From contig NZ_JBMPIX010000005.1 in assembly GCF_049341065.1 (NCBI RefSeq), positions 62,001 through 126,000 on the forward strand: a stretch of DNA of 64,000 nt, read 5' to 3'. Origin of the DNA: Pacificoceanicola sp049341065. Lineage in GTDB: Bacteria > Pseudomonadota > Alphaproteobacteria > Rhodobacterales > Rhodobacteraceae. The notes below the pieces were generated by a model. That model did no database searches. It saw nothing but the letters and a program-made list of their open reading frames with translations, and had not been told where the DNA came from. The number at the start of each line of letters is the position of its first letter. The first letter of the stretch is position 1. Both the position numbers and the translations under genes were made by a program. Below, one piece after another: positions 7,619-16,354 of the stretch.

Positions 7619-8806
7619 ATGACAAAGCGCGCAGAGTTTCATGGCCCCGCACTTTTTTCCTACGGGTTTCGGCCATTCTTTTTGGCGGCGATCCTGTTCG
7701 GTTTGTGCGTCGTTCCAATTTGGTGGCTGGTCTTGCAGGGCAGGGTATCCCTGACCGGGGTATTTTCGCCGACCGACTGGCACAGCCATGAAATGATTTA
7801 TGGCTATGGCACAGCGGTCGTGGCCGGGTTTCTTTTCACAGCCGTTCCCAACTGGACCGGACGTTTGCCGACACGCGGCTGGCCATTGGCCGTGCTTCTG
7901 GGCCTTTGGCTTGTCGGGCGTGTTGCGGTCGCCGGATTGATCGGGTTGGGACCTATCAGCGTCGCCTTGCTTGATCAGACGTTTCTACTGGCGGTGGCGG
8001 CCATGATCGCGCGCGAGATCTTTGCCGGCAAGAACTGGAAGAACCTTAAGGTTCTTGTGCCGGTCACGCTGTTGTGGGTCTCCAATCTGGCCTTCCATTT
8101 TGAGGCCGCCTGGCAGGGCAATGCCGATATCGGCAAACGTCTCGGCATCGCACTGCTGGTGTTTTTAATCCTGCTGATCGGCGGTCGCATCGTCCCGAGT
8201 TTCACACGCAACTGGTTGGCGCGCAGGGATGCGGCCCAACTGCCTGTCGCTTTCAATCGCTTTGACGGAGCGACAATCGGGGTCAGTGTCACCGCGTTGC
8301 TGGCATGGGTGCTGGCACCGGTTGGAATGGTCTGCGGCGGGCTGTCCTTATTGGCGGCAATCCTGCAAGTCTTGCGGTTGTGGCGGTGGCAGGGGGTAAG
8401 GACCTGGCCATCGCCGTTGCTGCTGATGCTGCACATCGCCTATCTGTTCATTCCGCTCGGTTTTCTGGGTGTGGCAGCGGGCGCGCACGGGATCACAACC
8501 TTGGCCATGGGGGCGCACCTGTTGGGCATCGGCGCGATCGGCGGCATGACAATTGCAGTTATGATGCGGGCCACGATGGGCCATACAGGTCGTGATCTGA
8601 AGGCTGGCGGCATGCTGATCTTGGCCTTTACACTTCTTGTTTGCGCCGCACTATTTCGGGGGATTGCCGAATGGTTTCCCGACATGAGTGCGCAAAGCAT
8701 CAATCTGGCTGTCGCGCTTTGGACCGCCGCATTCGCCTTGCTGGCATGGCGAATCTCTCCATGGCTGGCGGGCCCGAAAACGGTCCGCTGTGCAGCACCG
8801 CGCTAG
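7619..8806 (+). CDS. nnrS: NnrS family haem/copper membrane protein
   Basis: A 395-aa inner-membrane protein with about twelve hydrophobic helices. NnrS proteins are widespread in denitrifiers and protect cells against NO and its iron-sulphur damage; in Rhodobacter NnrS was described as a haem- and copper-containing membrane protein. Family features include the start HGPALFSYGFRPFFL, the histidine pair in DWHSHEMIYGYG, and GGRIVPSFTRNWLARR. The ATG at 7619 has a good Shine-Dalgarno (ACAGGAG); earlier in-frame codons would lie inside the hairpin. No gene follows for 170 bases. Confidence 0.94.
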   Translation: MTKRAEFHGPALFSYGFRPFFLAAILFGLCVVPIWWLVLQGRVSLTGVFSPTDWHSHEMIYGYGTAVVAGFLFTAVPNWTGRLPTRGWPLAVLLGLWLVGRVAVAGLIGLGPISVALLDQTFLLAVAAMIAREIFAGKNWKNLKVLVPVTLLWVSNLAFHFEAAWQGNADIGKRLGIALLVFLILLIGGRIVPSFTRNWLARRDAAQLPVAFNRFDGATIGVSVTALLAWVLAPVGMVCGGLSLLAAILQVLRLWRWQGVRTWPSPLLLMLHIAYLFIPLGFLGVAAGAHGITTLAMGAHLLGIGAIGGMTIAVMMRATMGHTGRDLKAGGMLILAFTLLVCAALFRGIAEWFPDMSAQSINLAVALWTAAFALLAWRISPWLAGPKTVRCAAPR

Positions 8807-8832
8807 GCCGTGATGACAAAAGGGATGGTATC

Positions 8833-8874
8833 GCCAAGTTTTTGGCTACATCTGATCTTGGTTCGGGAACCAAG
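8833..8874. terminator. Two small inverted repeats between nnrS and the NTF2-like gene
   Basis: Between convergent genes there is GCCAA-N4-TTGGC (8833-8846) and an almost loop-less palindrome CTTGGTTC-GG-GAACCAAG (8857-8874). They could act as a bidirectional terminator, although no T-tract follows. No other signal was seen between 8807 and 8975. Confidence 0.4.
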
Positions 8875-8975
8875 CGAACATTCCTACTGACACGCCGCGC
8901 CCGAAAGGCTTCCGGTGTCCGTGCGCGTCGGATAGGTTAAATCAACAGTCCCGGGCGGAGGCTGCCGCCGCTGTT

Positions 8976-10160
8976 TCAGCCTTCCCCTTCAACCAGAACG
9001 GCGCTGTCGCGGTCGGCCATCTGTGCCAGTTTGACCTGCATTAGCACCGACATCTCATCGTAGTTCGTCCACTCATCGACAATCCGACCGTCCTTGATGT
9101 GGAAATGGCTCATGCCCATTATCTGCACGCGTTTGCCGGTAGGTGCACCAAGCTCTTCAAATACGCCCCAGCCAAGGTGATGCCCTTCAATAAGCCAGCG
9201 CACGGCCACCTTGGTGCCGCCTTCCTCGCACGGTTGCGAGCATATGTGCTGTGGCATGTAAAAGCCGTCGGGGAAGGAGGAATAGAGCCCGACTGTCTGG
9301 TGCGTTACTGCGCCGTGGCCGTAAAGCTCCTTCATCAGCGGTCCGTGGTACTGAACCGTCGGGGCGTAGACATCCCTGATCTTGCCGAACATCCGCTTGT
9401 TGTGGATTTCGTGTAGCCACTCGAGGACCTCACGCTCCAGATCGGTGTTCGCGATGGCGGTGTCGGGCTTGCTCTCGGGGGGGTATTGGCCGATCAGGCG
9501 GCGGTTTTCACCCATGTCCACGGCCAGAAGCCCCTTGTCGAAATAGCCTTTGGCCAGGTTTTCTGCATAGGCCTGCGGGTCGAGGCCGATCTGCTTGACC
9601 TGAGCCATCGTGTCGACCACCAGCCATTCCCGATAGATCATGTTTTCATAGACCATGCAGTCGGCGATGGTGCGCGCAACGAATGTGCGTCCCGTGGGCT
9701 TGCCATAAATGCCAAGCTGGGTGTGGCGCCCGGTGCCCGTGACCAGGTGCGAGGTATAAAAGCCGTCGTCCTCGTTGCCGTTCCAGATCACTTGGGTTGC
9801 CATGCCGCGGCGTTCGGGCAACATGAACATCCGCTGGATTGTCCCTTGTACCACCTCCTCGCGCGTATAGGTTGTGCCCAAGGCGCTATAGACCACGCAG
9901 TTGTGGGTGTAGTGGGTGTAAATCAACCCGACATCGCGCTCGTCCCAGATGCGGTGCGTGCAGCGGATGATGTAATCGACGATGTCGGTATAGATCGGGT
10001 CGAAACCCTTCATGGGCTGCACCCGTTCGCGGTCTTCCGGCACGAGATCCACAAAATCGCGGCGCTCAGCCTGAAGAACCCGCGCCTGCGTGTCGTTGCT
10101 CTGCGGGGTTGGGGTGCTGTGAGCTGCCTGATCTTTCTCAGGCTGGTCCTTCGTTGCCAT
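8976..10160 (-). CDS. Tandem NTF2/SnoaL-like domain protein with N-terminal extension
   Basis: A 394-aa cytoplasmic protein of two NTF2/SnoaL-like (polyketide-cyclase fold) domains, about residues 50-190 and 235-375. Family-like strands include GRTFVARTIADCMVYENMIY and GKRVQIMGMSHFHIKDGRIV. The segment MKGFDPIYTDIVDYIIRCT aligns by eye with the starts of the proteins at 19451 and 20470. The ~49 residues before it are a charged, probably disordered extension, or the true start is at 10013. I prefer the ATG at 10160 because AGGA lies 6 bases upstream; TTG at 10187 is also open. A LacI-type operator lies about 50 bases upstream. The enzymatic role (isomerase, dehydratase or cyclase) cannot be read from sequence. 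Confidence 0.8.
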   Translation of the reverse strand: MATKDQPEKDQAAHSTPTPQSNDTQARVLQAERRDFVDLVPEDRERVQPMKGFDPIYTDIVDYIIRCTHRIWDERDVGLIYTHYTHNCVVYSALGTTYTREEVVQGTIQRMFMLPERRGMATQVIWNGNEDDGFYTSHLVTGTGRHTQLGIYGKPTGRTFVARTIADCMVYENMIYREWLVVDTMAQVKQIGLDPQAYAENLAKGYFDKGLLAVDMGENRRLIGQYPPESKPDTAIANTDLEREVLEWLHEIHNKRMFGKIRDVYAPTVQYHGPLMKELYGHGAVTHQTVGLYSSFPDGFYMPQHICSQPCEEGGTKVAVRWLIEGHHLGWGVFEELGAPTGKRVQIMGMSHFHIKDGRIVDEWTNYDEMSVLMQVKLAQMADRDSAVLVEGEG

Positions 10161-10208
10161 CGGTTCGTCCTGATGTTCGAGTTTCAATCAATGCAGTGAA
10201 CCACCAAT

Positions 10209-10222
10209 TGCATACGCTTGCA
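10209..10222. promoter_or_regulatory. LacI-family operator 1
   Basis: TGCATACGCTTGCA matches the LacI-family half-site pattern TGNAANCGNTTNCA at all but one fixed position. It is part of the 16-base near-palindrome TTGCATACGCTTGCAA with the central CG typical of LacI/GalR operators. It lies just upstream of the gene at 8976-10160. Two similar sites occur at 11346 and 27953, and a LacI regulator is encoded at 18434. Confidence 0.7.
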
Positions 10223-10224
10223 AG

Positions 10225-11301
10225 TCAGGTTTCGATTCGACCACGCCGGAAATGGCTCTGCATGCGCCCAAGCACATCCACGCCCATCTGCATCAGCAGA
10301 TCGAGGATATCGAGCGGCACCCAGTTTTCGCGGATCAGCCCCTCATGGTGCAGGTAGAAATCCATCACCCGCATCGTCACGGGCCGCCCAGTAGCGCCTA
10401 CGCCCAGAAAGTCAGGGCCGTTGTGCATGGCAAAGACGCTGGGCCAGCCGCCAGTGACAGAATAAGCGCCGTCACCCACGCGGATATAGTGGCCGCCGCC
10501 GTGGCTTGCCTTCAATTCGGCGATCTCATCCCATTGCCCGCCGCCTTTTCGCCCCGGAAAGGCGCGTCGGAACGGCAGTTGGTGATAATCCACAAAGCCT
10601 TGAAGTCCGCGCGTGGTGCCGATGCCCGAAGGGCCGTACCACATCATTTTCGGGTGCCAATAGTCCTTCTGTGGCATATTCAGAAGGCCTTCGCGCCCAG
10701 CACCTTCAAAGTCGTTGTAAGCGCCCAAAGCTCCATGCATTGAGAGGGTTTGTGCAATGCTGGAGGCGCTCTGATCGGGGTCCTGCGGGGTGAATAGCAG
10801 CCCGTCGCCGGTGATCGGGCCGGGCCACATGCCTTCGGTCCCAAGGCTGGGCGCAAGCGGCCAGAATCCCGATTGGCGGATCACGTCGAGAACATCCCAG
10901 AGGCAATTGGTCTGAACGATCTTGCGATCCCTGATCTCATGCACCTCGCCATAGCGCAGGTAGACGGGTTGGCCGGTGGCGGGAATGGTCAGCCAATCGC
11001 GGCGGAAGGTGCCGCAGTAATGGCCCATCATGGCCACGTAGTCGCGGCCCTCGAACTGTCCGCCCAGAACGATGAGATCACGCCGCTCGAGATCCGGGAG
11101 CGCGGCCATTAGGGGCCGCCAAACCGAATCGGCCAGGAAATCCAGGCCCCGGCCTTCGTTCATCGGATGGGCGGCGCGCACCGTGACCTCAGGATGATAG
11201 AGCGCACTCATTTGGGCGCCAAGATCAACCTCTCCGGCCTCGCAAAGTGCGGACAGACCGCTGTGCACCCGCGTTTTCAGCGCGGTGATGTCTTCGATCA
11301 T
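10225..11301 (-). CDS. Tandem SnoaL-like (NTF2-fold) protein
   Basis: A 358-aa protein made of two SnoaL-like domains, about residues 1-160 and 195-345. Each has a WxP/G-rich core and a late strand (PVYLRYGEVHEIRDRKIVQTN; PVTMRVMDFYLHHEGLIREN). This is the ester-cyclase/SnoaL type, diverged from the paralogues at 8976, 19451 and 20470. The start MIEDITAL at 11301 has an excellent Shine-Dalgarno (AGGAGGTCCCT). The gene diverges from the ABC transporter operon across the operator at 11346. Substrate and reaction are unknown. Confidence 0.8.
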   Translation of the reverse strand: MIEDITALKTRVHSGLSALCEAGEVDLGAQMSALYHPEVTVRAAHPMNEGRGLDFLADSVWRPLMAALPDLERRDLIVLGGQFEGRDYVAMMGHYCGTFRRDWLTIPATGQPVYLRYGEVHEIRDRKIVQTNCLWDVLDVIRQSGFWPLAPSLGTEGMWPGPITGDGLLFTPQDPDQSASSIAQTLSMHGALGAYNDFEGAGREGLLNMPQKDYWHPKMMWYGPSGIGTTRGLQGFVDYHQLPFRRAFPGRKGGGQWDEIAELKASHGGGHYIRVGDGAYSVTGGWPSVFAMHNGPDFLGVGATGRPVTMRVMDFYLHHEGLIRENWVPLDILDLLMQMGVDVLGRMQSHFRRGRIET

Positions 11302-11345
11302 AGGGACCTCCTTTTGTGAATATATTGACGTCGAAAGGAAAACAT

Positions 11346-11359
11346 TGCAATCGTATTCA
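11346..11359. promoter_or_regulatory. LacI-family operator 2 in divergent promoter region
   Basis: TGCAATCGTATTCA fits TGNAANCGNTTNCA with one mismatch and a central CG. It lies in the 230-base region between the divergent SnoaL gene (start 11301) and the ABC substrate-binding gene (start 11532), 45 bases from the former. It shares TTGCAA-n-CGTATTC with the site at 27953. It is well placed to control both directions through the LacI regulator at 18434. Confidence 0.7.
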
Positions 11360-11531
11360 TGCAGCGCTACGATGGGCAATGTTCCGGGAGAGATGCCGGG
11401 CGACATGGGGCAATTGGCCATGATAAGCGCACCGCCCAAGCGGGAGTGAGGCCGGGGCCGCAAACGGGAACAGAACTGGATGGCGCCAGAGGCGCTGGCC
11501 GGTGCGCAATTTTACGACGGGAGAGATTGGA

Positions 11532-12770
11532 ATGAATTTTCACGTGAAAGCAACAGTTGCCGCCGGCGCGCTGATTGCATCGGCGGGCGGTGTCTGGGCC
11601 GACTGTGGCATTGAAAGCGGCTCGGTTCGCATTCTGTCAAATGACTTCTCGGCGCTGCATGCAGTGGCAAATTGGGCCGAGAAATGCGCCTCCGATACCG
11701 TCGAGGTGACTAAGAACCAAACAGAAGAGCACAAGAACATCCAGGTGCCCGCACTGACAACCGATCCCGCCAGCTACACAGTGGCCGTCGTCGCTACCAA
11801 CTCGGTTGTGCCGCTGCTCAGCGGCGGGCTGATCCGGCCGCTGGATGAATATGTGGAGAAATGGGGCGGTCAGCTTCAGGACAGCCAGAAGATCGTTGTC
11901 GACGGCAAGATTATGGCGATTGCCTTCATGGCCAATGCTCAGCACCTGTTTTATCGTGAAGACCTGCTCAAGGAAAATGGCATTGCGGTGCCAACCAGCT
12001 TTGATGAGATGTTTGCCGCAGCTGATAAGCTGCGAGACGCCGGCGTGATGGAAACGCCGATTTCCTCAAACTTCAAGCCGGGATGGGATATTGCGGCGGA
12101 ATTCGTCAACACATACCTCGCGACGGGCAACGATTTCTTCGAGCCGGGCAGCGCCAAGCTGGCGATCGACAACGAAGACGGCCTTCTTGTCCTCGAGAAC
12201 ATGAAGAAGATGCTCGGCTATATGAGCCCGGACTGGGCTACATTTAACAGCAATTCGCAGAAACCTGTTTGGGAGGCCGGTGAAGCGGCATTCTCGATTT
12301 CTTGGGGATCTCGCGCGGGAGCCTATATTGCCGACGACAACCCGGCACCAGAAATTGCAGCCAACACGGCCTTTGCCGCTGCGCCCACGATCGGGGGTAA
12401 ATCCATTCCCTCGGCGGCGCTGTGGTGGGATGGGTTCACTATTGCTAAGAACATTTCCGACGAAGACGCCGAGGCATCGTTCCGCGCGATGATGAATGGC
12501 GTCTCGCAGGAGATGATGGCGGAAAACATGGATGCAGCTGTTTGGCTTATCGAGGGTTATGAGCCCACGAAGGCTGCCTCTGGTGTGATCGCCGACCTCA
12601 AGGCCGGTGCGCGCGCCTATCCGATGCTGCCTTACATGGGTCTGCTGCACACTGCACTTGGCGATAACCTGGCGGAATTCCTGCAAGGCAATGAAAGCGC
12701 CGAGCAAGCTTTGGCAGATGTGACTGCGGCCTATACTACCGCCGCCACCGAAGCCGGTTACCTGAACTAA
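11532..12770 (+). CDS. ABC transporter extracellular solute-binding protein (family 1)
   Basis: A 412-aa periplasmic binding protein of the sugar/glycerol-phosphate type that delivers substrate to the permeases encoded downstream. A signal peptide (MNFHVKATVAAGALIASAGGVWA, then DCGIE) is evident. Family-1 features include the FYREDLLKENGI...TSFDEMFAAADKL region and the aromatic segment SAALWWDGFTIAKN. The ATG at 11532 follows a GGGAGAG Shine-Dalgarno; an earlier GTG at 11502 would add residues before the signal peptide. The substrate is unknown, but the cluster suggests a polyol-, amide- or sugar-like compound. Confidence 0.9.
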   Translation: MNFHVKATVAAGALIASAGGVWADCGIESGSVRILSNDFSALHAVANWAEKCASDTVEVTKNQTEEHKNIQVPALTTDPASYTVAVVATNSVVPLLSGGLIRPLDEYVEKWGGQLQDSQKIVVDGKIMAIAFMANAQHLFYREDLLKENGIAVPTSFDEMFAAADKLRDAGVMETPISSNFKPGWDIAAEFVNTYLATGNDFFEPGSAKLAIDNEDGLLVLENMKKMLGYMSPDWATFNSNSQKPVWEAGEAAFSISWGSRAGAYIADDNPAPEIAANTAFAAAPTIGGKSIPSAALWWDGFTIAKNISDEDAEASFRAMMNGVSQEMMAENMDAAVWLIEGYEPTKAASGVIADLKAGARAYPMLPYMGLLHTALGDNLAEFLQGNESAEQALADVTAAYTTAATEAGYLN

Positions 12771-12783
12771 GTCCAAACCGACA

Positions 12784-12805
12784 GGGGCCGCCGCCGCGCG
12801 GCCCC
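12784..12805 (+). terminator. GC-rich intercistronic hairpin after the binding-protein gene
   Basis: GGGGCCGC / GCGGCCCC forms an 8-base-pair stem with a 6-base loop, 14 bases after the stop of the solute-binding gene. No T-tract follows. Such hairpins commonly stabilise the 5' message so that more binding protein than permease is made. Confidence 0.6.
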
Positions 12806-12868
12806 CTTCACCCCGTTTCTTGGAACGGATTGCTTCGTGTCCGCGTCGGGCGCGACAAGGGGGAAGTC

Positions 12869-13897
12869 ATGCCTCACAAGACGTTCATGGCCTTTATCTG
12901 GCCATCACTTCTGGCGATGGTCCTGTTCATCGCGCTGCCGATCGTATCGGTGGGGTACCAGTCGCTTTTCATCGAACACGAACAAATCCTCATCGAGGCT
13001 GAGAGCTGCGGGCCTTTCGGTTGCAATATGGAAGTCAGTGTTGATTTCGAAGCGATGCAGGAACTGCGCGAAGAGCAACCTGCAGGGCGTTTTAACGGGA
13101 CAGGCACCTATACCAACGCGAGCCACCTCGCATTTGATGAGATTGGCGAGATTTTCGCCACCAGCGAAAACTTCGGGGAAATCCGAAACAGGATCATGAA
13201 CCTGCCGTTCTACAAGGCGCTGATCTTCACGCTGGCCTATACCTTCATCGTGACACCGCTGGTGATCATCTTGGGCTTTGTCATCGCGGTGGTAGTCAAC
13301 TCTATCCCCAGGCTGCTCAAGGGGCCGGTGATCTTCTTCTCGCTGCTGCCGATGCTGGTCACACCGCTGGTGGGTTCGCTGGTCCTGTTCTGGATGATCG
13401 ACAGCCGCGGTATCATCGGGGCAGGGCTTCAGACCTTGTTCGGCGATCCCTCGCTGTCGCTCAAAGCTTCGCCGACGCTGACTTGGATAACGCTGTTCGT
13501 TTATGGCGTCTGGCACTCCGCGCCCTTTGCGTTTGTGGTGTTTTATGCGGGGTTGCAGACGGTGCCGCAGGATACGATGGAATCGGCCATGGTTGATGGA
13601 GCGAGTCGCTGGGAGCGGGTGCGCTTTGTGATCATTCCCTATCTGATGCCGCTGGCGACCTTCGTCGCGCTGATGCAGTTGATGGACAATTTCCGAATCT
13701 TCGAGCCGATCATCGGTTTCTCTGCCGCCGCCAGCGCAACCTCGCTCAGCTACTTGATCTACAACGATCTGCGTGCGGCTGAATCGCCGCTCTTCGGCTC
13801 TGCCGCGGCGACCTCGATGCTGACCATCCTGGGCGTCATCATTCTGCTTTTGCCTGTGCTGCGCCGCAATTGGCGCGAATTCAACCGCAAGACCTGA
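12869..13897 (+). CDS. ABC transporter permease, first subunit
   Basis: A 342-aa inner-membrane permease of the MalF/UgpA type with six predicted helices. The EAA loop that contacts the ATPase is ESAMVDGASRWERVRFVIIP. An unusual acidic insert of about 80 residues, including a Cys pair (ESCGPFGCNM), lies between helix 1 and helix 2 and should be periplasmic. The ATG at 12869 has a strong Shine-Dalgarno (AAGGGGGAAG). It forms a heterodimer with the next gene product, 13 bases downstream. Confidence 0.93.
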   Translation: MPHKTFMAFIWPSLLAMVLFIALPIVSVGYQSLFIEHEQILIEAESCGPFGCNMEVSVDFEAMQELREEQPAGRFNGTGTYTNASHLAFDEIGEIFATSENFGEIRNRIMNLPFYKALIFTLAYTFIVTPLVIILGFVIAVVVNSIPRLLKGPVIFFSLLPMLVTPLVGSLVLFWMIDSRGIIGAGLQTLFGDPSLSLKASPTLTWITLFVYGVWHSAPFAFVVFYAGLQTVPQDTMESAMVDGASRWERVRFVIIPYLMPLATFVALMQLMDNFRIFEPIIGFSAAASATSLSYLIYNDLRAAESPLFGSAAATSMLTILGVIILLLPVLRRNWREFNRKT

Positions 13898-13910
13898 GGG
13901 AGGCAACAGT

Positions 13911-14792
13911 ATGTCGAGTATCGCTAACAAGAAACCACCGTCGCTGGTGGCCATTTCCACAGTCTTCGTGTTGTTCTGGCTCGTGGTTGCTGCCTTTCCT
14001 TTCCTTTGGACGATGTGGGGCTCCTTCAAGGTGGAGGGGGACTTTTTCTCTCGTGCCGACTGGATGAATGCGATCACTGGGCCGGTGACGCTGCGGCAGC
14101 ATGGCAGTTCCTTCACTGGCGCTGGCTATGAGGGAGCATGGATCGAACAGGAATTCTGGCGCGCGGTGGTCAACACCGGGATCGTCGTGTTCTTTACCGT
14201 GGTTATTTCGCTGACATTGGGAACGCTCGGCGGCTACGCGCTGGCGCGTTCGGGCTTCAAATATACCTTCTGGCTGCTGATGGCGGCGCTGGTTTTTCGT
14301 GCCATGCCACATGTGACGCTGGTTTCGGGCTACCTGTTGCCGTTCTTTCAGCTCAACATATGGGGTTATTTGCCGACAACGATCATCGTTCTGGTGGCAA
14401 TCAACCAGCCTTTCACGCTGTGGATGCTGCACAGCTTTTTCCTGTCGATTCCGAAGGATCTGGACGAGGCCGCTATGGTCGACGGCTGCACAAGGTTCCA
14501 AGCCTTTCGGCTGGCAATCATCCCGGTGATGTGGCCGGGGGTGGTTACGACTGGTTTGTTCAGCTTTCTGCTGGCCTACAACGATTTCACCGTCACCTCG
14601 ATGCTGCTCACGCAGGAAAACGCGACGATGATCCCCAAGATCAACTCGTTCCTGGGCTCGACCCAGGAAGAGGGCAAGGTGATGTATGCCGTCGCCGCCG
14701 TGGTCTCGGCCATCGTGCCGCTTTTCGTGCTCATTCTGTTCTTCCAACGCCAAATCGTAAGCGGCCTGACCGCTGGCGCCGTCAAGGGATAA
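13911..14792 (+). CDS. ABC transporter permease, second subunit
   Basis: A 293-aa inner-membrane permease of the MalG/UgpE type with six predicted helices. The EAA loop is DEAAMVDGCTRFQAFRLAIIP. The Shine-Dalgarno GGGAGGCAACAGT precedes the ATG. It completes the translocation pore with the preceding permease and is followed 12 bases later by the ATPase gene. A short extracytoplasmic insert (GPVTLRQHGSSFTGAGYEG) lies after helix 1. Confidence 0.93.
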   Translation: MSSIANKKPPSLVAISTVFVLFWLVVAAFPFLWTMWGSFKVEGDFFSRADWMNAITGPVTLRQHGSSFTGAGYEGAWIEQEFWRAVVNTGIVVFFTVVISLTLGTLGGYALARSGFKYTFWLLMAALVFRAMPHVTLVSGYLLPFFQLNIWGYLPTTIIVLVAINQPFTLWMLHSFFLSIPKDLDEAAMVDGCTRFQAFRLAIIPVMWPGVVTTGLFSFLLAYNDFTVTSMLLTQENATMIPKINSFLGSTQEEGKVMYAVAAVVSAIVPLFVLILFFQRQIVSGLTAGAVKG

Positions 14793-14804
14793 GGGGCTTT
14801 CATC

Positions 14805-15860
14805 ATGGCCAGACTGCAACTCAAGAACGTCAATAAACGCTGGGGCTCCTTTGTTGGCGTCGACAATTTCGACCTCGACATCGCGGATCAGGAATTCCTC
14901 GTCCTGCTGGGGCCGTCGGGCTGCGGGAAATCCACCACCATGCGGATGATCGCCGGGTTGGAGGATGTGACTGATGGTGAAATATGGCTGGGCGACCGGG
15001 TGGTAAACAAGCTGGAGCCGAAGGACCGGGACATCTCGATGGTGTTCCAGTCCTATGGGCTTTACCCGAATCTCAGTGTCTATGAGAACATCCGCTTCCC
15101 GCTTCGGGTGCGCAAAGTACCGAAAGAGAAGCATCACGAGATGGTCATGAAGGCCATCGAAATGGTGGAGTTGGGTGATTTCATGGATCGTCGCCCGGCC
15201 GAGCTTTCGGGGGGGCAGCGTCAGCGCGTGGCGCTGGGGCGTGCCATCGTGCGCAAGCCCACGGTCTTTCTGATGGACGAGCCGTTGTCGAACCTTGATG
15301 CCAAGCTGCGCGTAAGCACGCGGGCGCAAATCAAGAATCTGCAATCCAAGCTGAAGACCACAACTGTCTATGTGACCCACGACCAGATCGAAGCCATGAC
15401 GCTGGCTGATCGCGTTGTTGTCATGAACAAGGGCAAGATCCAGCAGGTCGGAACGCCCACCGACATCTACGACAACCCGGCCAATACGTTTGTTGCCAGC
15501 TTCATCGGCTCTCCGGCGATGAACCTGGTCGAGGGCAAACTGGAAGACGGGATATTCGAAGGCGAGGGCATCCGAGTCGAGGGTCTGCCAACTGGACCCT
15601 CCGGCAATATCACGCTGGGTTTTCGCGCCGAGGATGCGGAGATCGTCGAAGGCTCTGGCCAGATCGCGGCGCCGATGTACTCGATCGAGCTTCTGGGCGA
15701 GGCATCAATGATCACCTGGCGGCTTGGTGGGGCGCTGGTTTCGATCAAGACCAACAAGGAATACCGGGCCGAGATCGGGGATATGGTTCATGCCCGCATA
15801 CCGGCCGAGATCTGCCACCTGTTTGATACCGCCAGCGGAGAAAGGATCGAACGCGAATGA
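14805..15860 (+). CDS. ABC transporter ATP-binding protein, MalK/UgpC type
   Basis: A 351-aa cytoplasmic ATPase that powers the importer. Walker A (GPSGCGKST), Q-loop (VFQSYGLYP), signature (LSGGQRQR), Walker B (VFLMDEP) and H-loop (VTHDQ) are all present. A TOBE/OB-fold regulatory domain forms the C-terminal third. Its end overlaps the start of the next gene (ATGA), linking transport to the catabolic genes downstream. Confidence 0.96.
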   Translation: MARLQLKNVNKRWGSFVGVDNFDLDIADQEFLVLLGPSGCGKSTTMRMIAGLEDVTDGEIWLGDRVVNKLEPKDRDISMVFQSYGLYPNLSVYENIRFPLRVRKVPKEKHHEMVMKAIEMVELGDFMDRRPAELSGGQRQRVALGRAIVRKPTVFLMDEPLSNLDAKLRVSTRAQIKNLQSKLKTTTVYVTHDQIEAMTLADRVVVMNKGKIQQVGTPTDIYDNPANTFVASFIGSPAMNLVEGKLEDGIFEGEGIRVEGLPTGPSGNITLGFRAEDAEIVEGSGQIAAPMYSIELLGEASMITWRLGGALVSIKTNKEYRAEIGDMVHARIPAEICHLFDTASGERIERE

Positions 15861-16354
15861 CCGCCGAAGAGAAAGCCGAGGCAACGCGTCAGGTCATACT
15901 TCGGATGGAAAAGGCGCTTGGCGCAAATTCCAATGACATGGCGGCGCATTTCCATGAGGATTTCCGCTGGATGGGCAATCAGGGGTGCGGCACGAAAATT
16001 GGCCTCGATGCCTTTCGCCGCAACTGGCAGTTGCCTTTGCGCGCCGCGTTCACGGAACGCGACTACAAGACCGATCGCTTTATCTGCGAAGGAGAATGGG
16101 CGTCGTGTTTTGGCCATATCGAGGCTACCCATTCGGGCGAATTCATGGGGATTGCCGCCACCGGCAAGCGGGTGAAGATCCCCTATATGGATTTCTGGAA
16201 AGTGGTGGATGGGCGCATTGCTGACAACTGGGTATCGGTCGACTTTCCCGCCGTTCTGGCCCAACTGGGCTGCGATGTTTTTGACGGACAGGGCTGGGAG
16301 CACCTCGATGACGGCAAGCTCACGCCCCTAAATGCAAAAGAGGACCAAACATGA
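15857..16354 (+). CDS. Single-domain SnoaL-like (NTF2-fold) protein
   Basis: A 165-aa protein with one SnoaL-like domain. Visible features are a helical start, KIGLDAFRRNWQLPLRAAF, and the late strands MDFWKVVDGRIADNWVSVDF typical of SnoaL/ester-cyclase proteins. It overlaps the ABC ATPase gene and the following dehydrogenase gene by four bases each (ATGA), so it is expressed with them. A small-molecule isomerase or dehydratase role is inferred from the fold only. Confidence 0.85.
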   Translation: MTAEEKAEATRQVILRMEKALGANSNDMAAHFHEDFRWMGNQGCGTKIGLDAFRRNWQLPLRAAFTERDYKTDRFICEGEWASCFGHIEATHSGEFMGIAATGKRVKIPYMDFWKVVDGRIADNWVSVDFPAVLAQLGCDVFDGQGWEHLDDGKLTPLNAKEDQT

